Shown one piece after another: positions 21,731 to 30,317 of a stretch of DNA of 64,000 bases. Position numbers and translations under genes: made by a program. Under the pieces are notes generated by a model that ran no database searches, was not told the DNA's origin, and worked only from the letters and a program-made list of their open reading frames with translations. How positions within the stretch are numbered: position 1 is the first letter of the stretch; each line of letters starts with the position of its first letter. Source of the stretch: Chitinimonas arctica (lineage in GTDB: Bacteria; Pseudomonadota; Gammaproteobacteria; Burkholderiales; Chitinimonadaceae); the NCBI RefSeq assembly GCF_007431345.1, contig NZ_CP041730.1:1860001-1924000 (forward strand). The letters run 5' to 3'.

Positions 21731-21804
21731 TGGAGCGGGTGAAGGGAATCGAACCCTCGTCGTAAGCTTGGAAGGCTTCTGCTCTACCATTGAGCTACAC
21801 CCGC
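21731..21804 (-). tRNA. tRNA-Gly (TCC)
   Basis: The 74 nucleotides have acceptor arms GCGGGTG and CACCCGC, discriminator T and encoded CCA. The anticodon loop reads CTTCCAA with anticodon TCC, and the T-arm has GTTCGATTC. It lies 14 bases from tRNA-Thr in the same transcript. Confidence 0.97.
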
Positions 21805-21872
21805 ACGACAAGACTTCAAACCTACTTGCCACGCGGAGCACTTCAAACCGCGACGCTACCTACTTCTTGTTC

Positions 21873-21956
<84 letters not shown>

Positions 21957-21970
21957 TGAATGAGGGGCGC

Positions 21971-21999
21971 ATTATGCGTAACGACCCGCCACATGTAAA
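21971..21999 (-). promoter_or_regulatory. Sigma-70 promoter of the tRNA-Tyr-Gly-Thr-tuf unit
   Basis: On the minus strand -35 TTTACA (21994-21999) and -10 CATAAT (21971-21976) have 17-base spacing. The following GCGCCCCTC discriminator is GC-rich, as in stringently controlled stable-RNA promoters. It lies 15 bases before the mature tRNA-Tyr 5' end. Confidence 0.85.
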
Positions 22000-22038
22000 G
22001 CCCCTTTTGCATTTTTCTTGCAGATATTTTTGGAATCC

Positions 22039-22054
22039 GGGTACAGGTATTGCT
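22039..22054 (+). promoter_or_regulatory. Possible sigma-54 -24/-12 element before the prepilin-like pair
   Basis: The stretch GGGTACAGGTATTGCT has GG and GC exactly 10 bases apart, with TAC after the -24 GG and TTGCT at -12. This is close to the TGGCAC-N5-TTGCW consensus. The predicted transcription start would fall only a few bases before the ATG at 22067, which has no Shine-Dalgarno. So either the mRNA is nearly leaderless or the match is chance. Confidence 0.35.
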
Positions 22055-22066
22055 TAAACCATTGGT

Positions 22067-23302
22067 ATGAAACGGATAATTAAATGTTCGGTTCCGCCCA
22101 GGCAATGCGGTGGCGCGCTGCTGGTCATCGTTTTCCTGCTCCTCGCCATGGCCTTCGGCATGCTGCTTGCCACCCTGCCAAAAGCAAAAAATCATGACAA
22201 TTTCGCCACAAGCCAGCTGAATGAGGCGAAATGGGGCCTGCTCAACCTGGCTTTCGGCCGCCAGGATGACCCGGACCGGCACGCGCCGCCCGGCTTGCTA
22301 CCGTTTCCGGACAGGCGCAAGGACGGCAATTACGACGGCTTCAGCGACTGCCCCGCCAGCGGCACTGCCTTGACCCACCGGAACCGCCTCGGCCTTTTAC
22401 CGCGCTTTGGCGAGGACGACGGCCTGGTCGATAAGCCGGGCAACCCACATGGCGATCGCGGTCGCGGCATGGACATCTGCCTGCGCCACGAGGCCAGGGG
22501 CGCCGATATCGCCCCTCTCGATCCGTCGAACGCCCCTATCTGGTATGCCGTCTCGGCCAATGTCGTATTCGATACCCTGAACTGGGACTATCCGACCCTG
22601 ACGATCAGCAGTGTGTTGTCGGACACGCCCGCCTACCCCTGGCTGACCATATGCGGCCCCGGCGGCGCGGTAATCAGCACCAAGGCAGTGATGGTCTTGC
22701 TGGCCCCGGCCGCGCCGGTGGGCCGGCAAGACCGCTCCGCCGCGACGCCGGGCGCCGCCGCCTTCCTGGACGCCACCCGCCTGGGCGGCAACGGCATCTG
22801 CGGAGGCATTCAATCCAATAGCGACGCGCCCAATAGCACTTCGGCGGCATGGACCTTCGTACAAGCACCGGCCGCAACCGACTTCAACGACCGCCTTGTC
22901 TATATCGAAACGGCCCGGTACAGCGATCTGCTGGCCGCCCGCGTCGGCGACGCGACCCGCCGCTGGTTGGACGCCTTCCATACCGCCTTCGGCCAGTTTC
23001 CCGACGCCGCCGACGGCAGCGCTAGCGATTCCGCCTGCCTGGCCGGCCTGCACGCCGGTCGCATCCCCCTGACGGAAGGCAACTGCACGGCGTTGGCCGG
23101 CCGCCCTTTGCCGGCAGCGCCGGCCTGGATGGGAACGCATGGCGACAATTCGGGCTGGTATCGCCAGATCGGCTACCGCAAGTACGACAACGATCACGCC
23201 AGCATCCACTTCGAGGGCTGCGAGATCGTCCATGAACTGAGCTGGGAAGGCGCCTCGTCCCACCTCGCCAAGACGCACGCAGCGCACTGCCGGACAGGAT
23301 GA
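22067..23302 (+). CDS. Minor-pilin-like (PilX/GspK-like) protein of unknown function
   Basis: Not a gene I can name. The 411 residues start with a short basic leader followed by RQCGGALLVIVFLLLAMAFG (12-31), which looks like the N-terminal helix of PilX/GspK-type minor pilins and lacks the usual FTLxE site. The remainder is a large extracytoplasmic domain with LLPFPDRRKDGNYDG and several cysteines. That PxPDxxxDG motif recurs in the next protein, so the two are likely related partners. The stop overlaps the upstream ATG candidate of the next gene. No Shine-Dalgarno precedes the start. Confidence 0.7.
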   Translation: MKRIIKCSVPPRQCGGALLVIVFLLLAMAFGMLLATLPKAKNHDNFATSQLNEAKWGLLNLAFGRQDDPDRHAPPGLLPFPDRRKDGNYDGFSDCPASGTALTHRNRLGLLPRFGEDDGLVDKPGNPHGDRGRGMDICLRHEARGADIAPLDPSNAPIWYAVSANVVFDTLNWDYPTLTISSVLSDTPAYPWLTICGPGGAVISTKAVMVLLAPAAPVGRQDRSAATPGAAAFLDATRLGGNGICGGIQSNSDAPNSTSAAWTFVQAPAATDFNDRLVYIETARYSDLLAARVGDATRRWLDAFHTAFGQFPDAADGSASDSACLAGLHAGRIPLTEGNCTALAGRPLPAAPAWMGTHGDNSGWYRQIGYRKYDNDHASIHFEGCEIVHELSWEGASSHLAKTHAAHCRTG

Positions 23303-23304
23303 CC

Positions 23305-24027
23305 ATGCCTGGGCGCATTCGACGGAACGGTTTTACCCTGGTCGAGATGGCCGTCGCACTATTGGTTCTAGGCCTGATCATGGGCGCCGTGCTCGCCATC
23401 CTGCCCGGACAGCTGCAACAGCAACGCGCCAGGGACACCGCGCATACGCTGGAAGCCGCCAACGAAGCGATCATCGGCTATGCGCTTGGCACCCCGCCAG
23501 CCGGACGCCCCTACCTGCCCTGCCCCGATAGCGATGGCGATGGATTGGAAGACCGCGCACCGGGGGGCGGCTGTCTGCGCACCAGCGGATTCCTGCCCTG
23601 GGCAACGCTGGGCCTGGGCCGGCAGGATGCCTGGGGGCATCACCTTCACTACCGGGTGCTGGCCGGCTACGCCGACCCGGCAAGCGGCATCGGCCTCGCC
23701 TTGCCGGCCTCGACGCATCTAAAGGTCTGCACCACCCCGGATTGCCGTGGCGCCGGGCCGGAATATCTCCATGCCATCCATGTGCCGGCGCTTATCGTAT
23801 CGGGCGGAGAAAACGGTTATGGCACCACCGACGCCAACGGTGTTGCCCATGCGGCGCCGCCGCCGGCCAATGTGCATGAGCGGGCCAACCTCGATGGCGA
23901 TACCGATTACGTCTGGCACGAGCCCCGCTCCGCCGGCAATCCGGGCGGGGAATTCGACGACATGGTGAACTGGATCTCGCCCGGCTTGCTGCGAAACCGC
24001 TTGCTCGCCGCCGGCCGGCTACCTTGA
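23305..24027 (+). CDS. Prepilin-type (pseudopilin) protein
   Basis: Carries a type III prepilin signal: RIRRNG followed by FTLVEMAVALLVLGLIMGAV, with Glu5 of the mature protein, then an alpha-helical spine. The body contains RPYLPCPDSDGDGLEDR, two nearby cysteines and GFLPWATLGLGRQDAWGH, a pattern I associate with minor pilins of betaproteobacteria. The start at 23305 is favoured because AGGA lies 5 bases upstream; an ATG at 23299 overlapping the previous stop is possible. The 3' end overlaps the convergent kinase gene by 9 bases. Role in a pilus or secretion system is inferred from the signal only. Confidence 0.8.
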   Translation: MPGRIRRNGFTLVEMAVALLVLGLIMGAVLAILPGQLQQQRARDTAHTLEAANEAIIGYALGTPPAGRPYLPCPDSDGDGLEDRAPGGGCLRTSGFLPWATLGLGRQDAWGHHLHYRVLAGYADPASGIGLALPASTHLKVCTTPDCRGAGPEYLHAIHVPALIVSGGENGYGTTDANGVAHAAPPPANVHERANLDGDTDYVWHEPRSAGNPGGEFDDMVNWISPGLLRNRLLAAGRLP

Positions 24028-25716
24028 GCTGTCGCCCTGGCGATTTTCCAGGACAAAGCGCACCGCTCCCGTCGCGTTCTCTTCCAGTACCAGGCGATAG
24101 CCGCGCTCCAGCGCCAGGCGGCTGGCATGCAGGATACCGATTCCCATGCCATGCGCCGATGGCAGCGGCGCCCGGCCCAAGCGCGGGACCAAGGCAGCTG
24201 CGATGGCACTGCCGTCGTCCGCCACCTCGAATCGTATCCCCTTGTCGGATAGGCGGCAGGCGGCCCGAATTTGTAATCCATCCTCCTGCAGGCGTTTTTG
24301 CATGGCGTTTTGCAGCAGATTGTCGGCCACGCAATCGAACAGTACGGCATCCACTTCCGCGCCCCCGGCCGGCCCCGCCGCGAAAGCGATATGGCATGCG
24401 GCATAGCGATCCGCCAGACGCCGCCACCATTCTTCCACCGGCATCGCCTGCACCGATTGCAGGGCGCCGCCGCGGGTCAGCTTGGCCAGCGCCTGCTCCA
24501 GCCGCCGGGCCAACTCGGGTAGCTGGCTGGCATACAGCCCCATCAAACGATCCGTTTCACGCGTGCTGGCGGCAGCTGCGACCAGGCCAGCCAAGCCTTG
24601 CAGGATATTCTTGATGTCATGGGTCAAACGGGCGCCCGATTCATGCACGGCGGCCAGATAGGCCTGCTCGGCCTGGCGGGACGCTTGCACCTTGGCCAGA
24701 TAGAGATGCGCCAACAGGCGCGCCGCCAATTCCAGCTGGACCCGCTGCGCGGCGGTGGTGGCGCGGCGGGTAAAGAAGGCGATACGCAGATCCCCCACCC
24801 GTATACCCGACTCATGGTCATTGCGCTTTCCCAGCGATTGCCGTTCGCCGCCGCAAAGCCATTCGATACCGACCACGCCAGGCAGGTCCAGCAGGTCTTC
24901 CACCGCCCCCCGTAAAAACCGGCCCGGCTCGGACTCCGCCACATAGCGGGCATCCAGGCCGGCCGACCAGCGCTCGAAATGGCTGCCGTCCTCCAGCAGA
25001 TGGGTAATGGCCAGCGAGCCGATGCCGCCCAGGCCCAAATGGGGGTTCCATAGCCAGATCATCGCCGCCAGCGTGGCGCCGCTGGCGACCAGGGTGACCG
25101 CGATCGCATGTAGATAAGGGATGAGTGCAATCCTGGACAAAGCGACCGCACCCACGCCGACCAGCAGGGTCAGCAGCAGGAAGACCAGGCCATACAGCAC
25201 ACTGCGCGAGGACCGCTTATCTTCTCCGTTTTTCCCCAGGGGCAGCAAAGCAGCCAACAAGGAGCCGACAATCACGACGGGCAGCAGTTTCTCGCGCGCC
25301 ATGCCATCGATGCCGGCCGCTTGCGGCACCACCAGCAGCCAGACGATCAGCTGCAGCAAGATGGCCAGGATCAGATGAAACCACCTGGTCGCCAAATCCG
25401 CCGCACCGGCCGCCCTCCCGCCGAGTACGCCCGCCACCAGTGTCGCCCACAGCAGCAGCAACGGCTCTCCCGCCAGCCAGAACAACAGCGCCGCCGCCAC
25501 CAGCAACTGCACGACGGTGAAGAAGCCAATCGCCCTACCCTGGGGGTAGACCGGCTGCCAGATTTGCAGGACGGCCAACTCCGCCAATAGATACATACCC
25601 ATGGCGGGGGTGTCGGCCAGCGTCCAGGCCGACCAGAAGATCAGCCACACCAGCAGCAGGGGCAGCCCGCGCGCGCGCAGTTGCGAGTTCAGTAGCCGAT
25701 CGGCCAGACGGGTCAT
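24019..25716 (-). CDS. Membrane-bound sensor histidine kinase
   Basis: A polytopic kinase of about 565 residues. The N-terminal third has six or seven hydrophobic segments. A cytoplasmic linker follows, then an H-box ARLTHDIKNILQG. The HATPase domain has an N-box NLLQNAMQKR, G1 VADDGSAI and G2 HGMGIGILHASRLA. The start at 25716 gives MTRLADRLLNSQLRARG; an earlier in-frame ATG at 25830 would overlap the sigma-54 motif of the divergent gene. No response regulator is nearby, so its partner is unknown. Its place between pilin-like genes recalls PilS but proves nothing. Confidence 0.85.
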   Translation of the reverse strand: MTRLADRLLNSQLRARGLPLLLVWLIFWSAWTLADTPAMGMYLLAELAVLQIWQPVYPQGRAIGFFTVVQLLVAAALLFWLAGEPLLLLWATLVAGVLGGRAAGAADLATRWFHLILAILLQLIVWLLVVPQAAGIDGMAREKLLPVVIVGSLLAALLPLGKNGEDKRSSRSVLYGLVFLLLTLLVGVGAVALSRIALIPYLHAIAVTLVASGATLAAMIWLWNPHLGLGGIGSLAITHLLEDGSHFERWSAGLDARYVAESEPGRFLRGAVEDLLDLPGVVGIEWLCGGERQSLGKRNDHESGIRVGDLRIAFFTRRATTAAQRVQLELAARLLAHLYLAKVQASRQAEQAYLAAVHESGARLTHDIKNILQGLAGLVAAAASTRETDRLMGLYASQLPELARRLEQALAKLTRGGALQSVQAMPVEEWWRRLADRYAACHIAFAAGPAGGAEVDAVLFDCVADNLLQNAMQKRLQEDGLQIRAACRLSDKGIRFEVADDGSAIAAALVPRLGRAPLPSAHGMGIGILHASRLALERGYRLVLEENATGAVRFVLENRQGDSSR

Positions 25717-25821
25717 CACGTTCGCGCTCGCTCCTGTCGGGATGGCGACACCAGGCGTCCGATACTCGACACTTCCCGCCTGTCTTATGACATTCAACTG
25801 GCATTTGCCGGATTTATGCCG

Positions 25822-25838
25822 TTGGCGCAATGCTTGCT
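25822..25838 (+). promoter_or_regulatory. Sigma-54 (-24/-12) promoter of the pilin-like gene
   Basis: TTGGCGCAATGCTTGCT matches the sigma-54 consensus TTGGCAC-N5-TTGCW with a single change, and GG and GC are exactly 10 bases apart. The predicted start is about 25849, about 40 bases before the ATG at 25888, leaving room for the visible GGGAG site. Pilin genes are classic RpoN targets, and rpoN itself is in this window. No activator site was identified. Confidence 0.65.
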
Positions 25839-25887
25839 ATAACTGGTTTGCAGATTCAATTTTTCAGCAGGAACCGGGAGATATCCA

Positions 25888-26550
25888 ATGCGTACACGTA
25901 ATAGCAGGCAAAAAGGCTTCACCCTGATCGAAATCGCCATCGTTCTGGTCATTATCGGCCTGTTGCTGGGCGGGGTATTGAAAGGCCAGGAACTGATTAC
26001 CGGCGCCAAGGTCAAGGCGCTGGCCTCCGACCTCAAGAATATGATGGTCTATATCAATGCCTACCAAGACCGGTTCCGCTCCATCCCGGGCGACGACCTC
26101 ACCGCCGCCACCCACCTGACGGGCGCCACCAACGCCACCACCCCTGGCGCGGCAGCCAACCGGGGCAATGGCTTGATCACCGGCAACTGGGATCCGACCG
26201 TCGCGGCCCAGACCGACGAGTCCTACCTGTTCTGGCAGCATGTGCGCCTGGCCAACCTGGCGACGGGTAACTCCACCGTCGGTGCGGCGGACTACCCGCC
26301 GGTCAACGCCCTCGGCGGACGCATGGGCATTACCAGCACCACGCCGGTAACCGGCCAGACCGGCACCTTCTTCGCCTGTGCCAACAATATCACCGGCGAT
26401 ATGGCGAACCGGGTCGATATCCTGGTCGATGGCGCAGCCCAGGGTGCGCAAGGTTCGCTGCGGGTAAGAGCCAATACGGCGGCAGCGGCGGCGGCAGCGG
26501 TCGCGGCGCCGGTTGCCACGACCTTGTACACCATCTGCCTCTCGACTTAG
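25888..26550 (+). CDS. Type IV pilin-like protein
   Basis: The prepilin signal RTRNSRQKG is followed by FTLIEIAIVLVIIGLLLGGV, the canonical mature N-terminus with Glu5. The 220-residue product has a spine helix (LASDLKNMMVYINAYQDRF), a body with CANN and a terminal YTICLST that can form the usual C-terminal disulfide loop, plus an alanine-rich stretch before it. GGGAG precedes the ATG. It is monocistronic between a sigma-54-like promoter and a strong terminator. Major versus minor pilin cannot be decided. Confidence 0.85.
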   Translation: MRTRNSRQKGFTLIEIAIVLVIIGLLLGGVLKGQELITGAKVKALASDLKNMMVYINAYQDRFRSIPGDDLTAATHLTGATNATTPGAAANRGNGLITGNWDPTVAAQTDESYLFWQHVRLANLATGNSTVGAADYPPVNALGGRMGITSTTPVTGQTGTFFACANNITGDMANRVDILVDGAAQGAQGSLRVRANTAAAAAAAVAAPVATTLYTICLST

Positions 26551-26566
26551 AACAGGCAAGGACCAG

Positions 26567-26606
26567 CGGCCCTGTCGGCGATTCCAGCCGGCAGGGCCGG
26601 TTTTTT
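26567..26606 (+). terminator. Rho-independent terminator after the pilin-like gene
   Basis: A 13-bp stem (CGGCCCTGTCGGC pairing with GCCGGCAGGGCCG, one wobble) with a 7-base loop is followed by GTTTTTT. It begins 17 bases after the stop at 26550 and separates the gene from the convergent antiporter gene. Confidence 0.9.
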
Positions 26607-26618
26607 ATGGGTCCGGAT

Positions 26619-28586
26619 TCAGCCTTGCAATAGGCGCCGCTCGGCCTGCGCCAGCAATTCCGGCGCACCCAGCAGCACCAGCACATCGCCGGCCAGCATG
26701 ACCTCGGCCGCAGCGGGCTCGTCGATCCGTCCGCCGGCGCGGCGCACGGTCTTCACCGCCACGCCGATTTCGGCCAAGCCCAGTTCCGCCAAGGATTTGC
26801 CGATCGCATCGGCATCGGCATCGAGCAGGATCGAATGCAGGCGGGGCTGTGCCTGCTCTTCGATATTGTCGTCGGTCACCCCGCGGAAGAAGCCGTGGAA
26901 CAAGCTGTAGCGCTCTTCCCGCGCATCGCGGATATGCCGCAGCACCCGATTGATCGGCACGCCCAGCAACACCATCGCGTGCGAAGCCAGCATCAGGCTG
27001 CCTTCCATTATCTCGGCCACCACTTCGTCGGCACCGGCCGTCCGCAAGCTTTCGATATCGCTGTCGTCCCAGGTGCGCACCACCACCGGCAGCTCCGGCC
27101 GCTCCTTGCGAACGATTTCCAGAATCCGTAGCGCCGACGGCGTGTGATGGTAGGTGATGATCAAGGCGCGGGCCCGCGTCAGCCCGGCCGACATCAGCAC
27201 CTCGCGACGGGTCGCGTCGCCGAAGGAGACGTTTTCACCCGCTGCCGCCGCTTCCCGTACTCGTTCCGGATCGAGATCCAGTGCATAGATGCCGATTTCT
27301 TCCTGCTGCAGCACCCGCGCCAGTGCCTGGCCGCTACGGCCATAGCCGCACAGGATCACGTGGTCGGAGGTAGCCATGGTCTTGGCTGCCAACTGGGTCA
27401 GGCGCATGGCCTGCAACATCCAGTCCGAACCGATAAAGCGCCGCACGATGGGCTCGGTCTGCTGGATCAGGAAGGGCGCGGCCAGCATGGAAAGCAGGAT
27501 CGCAGCCAAGGCGATCTGCTCCACATTGGCCGGCAATATTCCCGAGGCGGCCGCCAGCGCCAACAGCACGAATCCGAACTCCCCCCCTTGCCCCAACGCC
27601 AAACCGGTACGTACGGCGGTACCCGGGCTGCGGCCGAATGCGCGCGTCAAGCCGCCGATCAAGGCTGCCTTGCCGAAGGTGAGAAATACGAAAACGCCCA
27701 ATACCACGAACAGGTCCCGCCAGACCGCCAGCAGATTCAAGCGCATGCCCACGGTTATAAAAAACAGGCCCAGCAACAGATCGCGGAACGGCCGGATATC
27801 TTCCTCCACCTGGTGACGGTATTCCGTCTCCGCGATCAGCATGCCTGCGAGAAAGGCGCCCAGCGCCAGGCTCAGGCCGGCCTGCGCGGTCGCATAGGCA
27901 ATGCCCAGCGTCACCAGCAGCACGTTCAGCACGAACAATTCGGTGGAACGCCCCTTGGCGACCAGATTGAACAAGGGCCGCAGCAGCTTGGGACCGAAAT
28001 ACAGCAGGATCACCAGCGTCAGGGCGATCTTCAGCATGGCCGTCCCCAGCACCATCCAAGGGTCGCCGCCCGCCTTGCCCACGGCCGGAATCATGATCAG
28101 CAGCGGCACGACGGCCAGGTCCTGGAACAGCAGGATGCCGATGGCGTGCTGGCCATGGGTCGAGTTCACCTCCACTCTTTCCGCCAGCATCTTGCTGACG
28201 ATCGCCGTCGACGACATGGCCAGCGCCCCGCCCAGCGCCAAGCCGGCCGGCCAGGGCAGGCCCGACAGCAACGCCACCGCGATCACCAGCACCATGGTGG
28301 AAACGACCTGGGCGCCCCCCAGCCCGAACACCACCGTGCGCATGGCTTTCAGCTTGGGCAAGCTGAACTCCAAGCCGAGGCTGAACATCAGGAAGACCAC
28401 CCCGTACTCGGCCAACTCGGCCGCCTCGGCCGAAGAGCCGATCAAGGCCAAGGCATGCGGGCCGATGGCGATGCCCACCAGCAGGTAACCCAGCATGGCC
28501 GGCAGCTGTACCCGGCGGCAGAGGGTGACCACCGCGACGGCGGCGGCGAGCAGAAGCAAGACGGTTTCGAGTACGTGGTGATGCAT
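26619..28586 (-). CDS. CPA2-family cation:proton antiporter with RCK domain (KefB/KefC-like)
   Basis: Predicted monovalent cation/H+ antiporter of the inner membrane. The 655 residues begin with about 12 hydrophobic segments (1-380). An RCK/TrkA-N nucleotide-binding domain follows with HVILCGYGRSGQALARVLQ (about 410) and its second-strand acid YALDLDPERV. A TrkA-C domain closes the protein (LLDADADAIGKSLAELGL and on). A run of seven Gs inside the gene is intact. Substrate (K+ or Na+) and glutathione control cannot be inferred. No clear Shine-Dalgarno is seen at 28586. Confidence 0.88.
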   Translation of the reverse strand: MHHHVLETVLLLLAAAVAVVTLCRRVQLPAMLGYLLVGIAIGPHALALIGSSAEAAELAEYGVVFLMFSLGLEFSLPKLKAMRTVVFGLGGAQVVSTMVLVIAVALLSGLPWPAGLALGGALAMSSTAIVSKMLAERVEVNSTHGQHAIGILLFQDLAVVPLLIMIPAVGKAGGDPWMVLGTAMLKIALTLVILLYFGPKLLRPLFNLVAKGRSTELFVLNVLLVTLGIAYATAQAGLSLALGAFLAGMLIAETEYRHQVEEDIRPFRDLLLGLFFITVGMRLNLLAVWRDLFVVLGVFVFLTFGKAALIGGLTRAFGRSPGTAVRTGLALGQGGEFGFVLLALAAASGILPANVEQIALAAILLSMLAAPFLIQQTEPIVRRFIGSDWMLQAMRLTQLAAKTMATSDHVILCGYGRSGQALARVLQQEEIGIYALDLDPERVREAAAAGENVSFGDATRREVLMSAGLTRARALIITYHHTPSALRILEIVRKERPELPVVVRTWDDSDIESLRTAGADEVVAEIMEGSLMLASHAMVLLGVPINRVLRHIRDAREERYSLFHGFFRGVTDDNIEEQAQPRLHSILLDADADAIGKSLAELGLAEIGVAVKTVRRAGGRIDEPAAAEVMLAGDVLVLLGAPELLAQAERRLLQG

Positions 28587-28650
28587 AGAGAGGATGGTCT
28601 TCTTGCAAGAGAGGGTAGATTGTAAAGAAGATAGCTTGGCAAATGGTCCA

Positions 28651-28733
28651 GCGGGGCGAAACCCCCGTTATTCCTATCGCCCCTCGCAAGGAGGAGGCCG
28701 TGGTTGTAAGCCCCTTCAAGGGGCAACAACCAC
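28651..28733. other. Two stem-loops in the antiporter-kdsD intergenic region
   Basis: The 201-base divergent gap holds a bulged hairpin at 28700-28733 (8-bp GTGGTTGT/ACAACCAC outer stem and 5-bp GCCCC inner stem around TTCAA) and a 7-bp GGGGCGA/TCGCCCC stem just before it (about 28654-28686). Neither has a T-tract. A TATACT that could be a -10 for kdsD lies at 28774-28779, only 9 bases from the ATG. Function is unknown. Confidence 0.35.
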
Positions 28734-28787
28734 GCACCCAACGCTCGTTTGGTGACTTGTGGTGCCGTTCACTTATACTTCCTCGTT

Positions 28788-29774
28788 ATGAATCCGATTC
28801 GCACCCCATCCAACGATGCGCTGCTGGGCCTGGCGCGTGAAGTGCTTGCCATCGAAGCCAGCGCCATCGAAGCGCTGGCCGCCCATCTCGACCAGTCATT
28901 TATCGCCGCCCACGACTTGATGCTGAACTGCACCGGTCGGGTGGTCGTCACCGGCATGGGCAAGTCCGGCCATATCGGCCGCAAGCTGGCGGCCACCCTG
29001 GCATCGACCGGTACGCCGGCTTTCTTTATGCACCCCGCCGAAGCCGCCCATGGCGACCTCGGCATGATTACCGCCGATGACATCGTACTGGCGCTCTCGT
29101 ACTCCGGCGCGGTGGAAGAACTGGTTTCCCTCCTGCCCGCCCTCAAGCGCCGCGGCGCCCGCGTGGTGGCGATCACCGGCAATGCCGATTCCGCCCTGGG
29201 CCGCGCCGCCGATGTCCACCTGGACGGCAGGGTTGCAAAAGAAGCCTGCCCGCTCAATCTAGCACCTACGGCCAGCACCACCGCGGCGCTGGCGCTGGGC
29301 GATGCCCTGGCGGTCTGTCTATTGGAATCGCGCGGTTTCAGCCGGGACGATTTCGCCTTGTCCCATCCCGGCGGCAGCCTGGGCCGCAAGCTGCTGGTCC
29401 ATGTCCGCGATGTGATGCACCAGGGCGATGCCTTGCCGGTGGTCGAAAATACCGTGAATGTGCGCGATGCCCTGTTTGAAATCACCCGCAAGGGCCTGGG
29501 GCTGACCGCGGTAGTGAATGAAGGCGGCGAATTGCTGGGCGTTTTCACCGATGGCGACCTGCGCCGGGCCATGGACAAGGATATCGACCTCAAGACGGCC
29601 AATATCGAAACCGTCATGACCCGCCTGCCCAGGACCATTGCCGCGGACCGCCTGGCCGTTGAAGCGGTGCAGATGATGGAAAGTGCCAAGGTGTATGTAC
29701 TCCTGGTACTGGACGAGGGCAAATTGGCCGGCGCGATACGCATGCATGATCTTCTTCAGGCCGGCGTGGTCTGA
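28788..29774 (+). CDS. kdsD: Arabinose-5-phosphate isomerase
   Basis: Interconverts ribulose-5-phosphate and arabinose-5-phosphate, the first step to Kdo for LPS. The 328 residues from ATG 28788 (MNPIRTPSNDAL) hold a SIS sugar-isomerase domain with GMGKSGHIGRKLAATLAST and LSYSGAVEELVSLLP, then two CBS domains (VRDVMHQGDALP and IETVMTRLPRTI). Gene order kdsD-kdsC-lptC-lptA-lptB is the standard LPS cluster. Confidence 0.95.
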   Translation: MNPIRTPSNDALLGLAREVLAIEASAIEALAAHLDQSFIAAHDLMLNCTGRVVVTGMGKSGHIGRKLAATLASTGTPAFFMHPAEAAHGDLGMITADDIVLALSYSGAVEELVSLLPALKRRGARVVAITGNADSALGRAADVHLDGRVAKEACPLNLAPTASTTAALALGDALAVCLLESRGFSRDDFALSHPGGSLGRKLLVHVRDVMHQGDALPVVENTVNVRDALFEITRKGLGLTAVVNEGGELLGVFTDGDLRRAMDKDIDLKTANIETVMTRLPRTIAADRLAVEAVQMMESAKVYVLLVLDEGKLAGAIRMHDLLQAGVV

Positions 29775-29799
29775 CCCTTTACATAGCAAGGAATTCCCC

Positions 29800-30315
29800 G
29801 TGTTGGAACGTGCGCAAACTGTTCGCCTGATGATTTTCGACGTCGATGGCGTCATGACCGACGGCAGCCTCTATTACACCGATGCCGGCGAAGAGCTGAA
29901 GGCCTTCAATTCGCTGGACGGCCACGGGCTGAAAATGCTCCAGAATTCCGGCGTGCAGCTGGCCATCATTACCGGCCGCACTTCGCGCCTGGTGGAGCAC
30001 CGTGCCCGCAACCTGGGCATAAACAGGCTGGTGCAGGGCGCGCACGACAAGCTGGCCTCGTTTGAAACCCTGCTGGCCGAAACCGGCTTTACCCCGGCCG
30101 AATGCGGCTATATGGGCGACGATGTGATCGACCTCCCGGTGATGCGCCGGGTCGGATTCGCCGTTGCCGTTCCGGACTCGCCCGATATTGTCCGCCAGAA
30201 TGCCCATTACGTGACCGGCGCCCGAGGCGGCAACGGCGCCGTGCGCGAAGCCTGCGATTTGATCATGCAGGCGCAAGGCACGCTGGATGCCCAGCTGGCG
30301 GTCTATCTACGGTGA
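29800..30315 (+). CDS. kdsC: 3-deoxy-D-manno-octulosonate-8-phosphate phosphatase
   Basis: HAD-family phosphatase producing free Kdo. The motifs are LMIFDVDGVMTDG (nucleophile and acid Asp), IITGRTS, and GYMGDDVIDLPVM. The start is taken as GTG at 29800 with AGGA 7 bases ahead, giving 171 residues, close to family length; a longer in-frame reading overlaps kdsD and is unrelated to the family. It follows kdsD by 25 bases. Confidence 0.94.
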   Translation: MLERAQTVRLMIFDVDGVMTDGSLYYTDAGEELKAFNSLDGHGLKMLQNSGVQLAIITGRTSRLVEHRARNLGINRLVQGAHDKLASFETLLAETGFTPAECGYMGDDVIDLPVMRRVGFAVAVPDSPDIVRQNAHYVTGARGGNGAVREACDLIMQAQGTLDAQLAVYLR

Positions 30316-30317
30316 GC

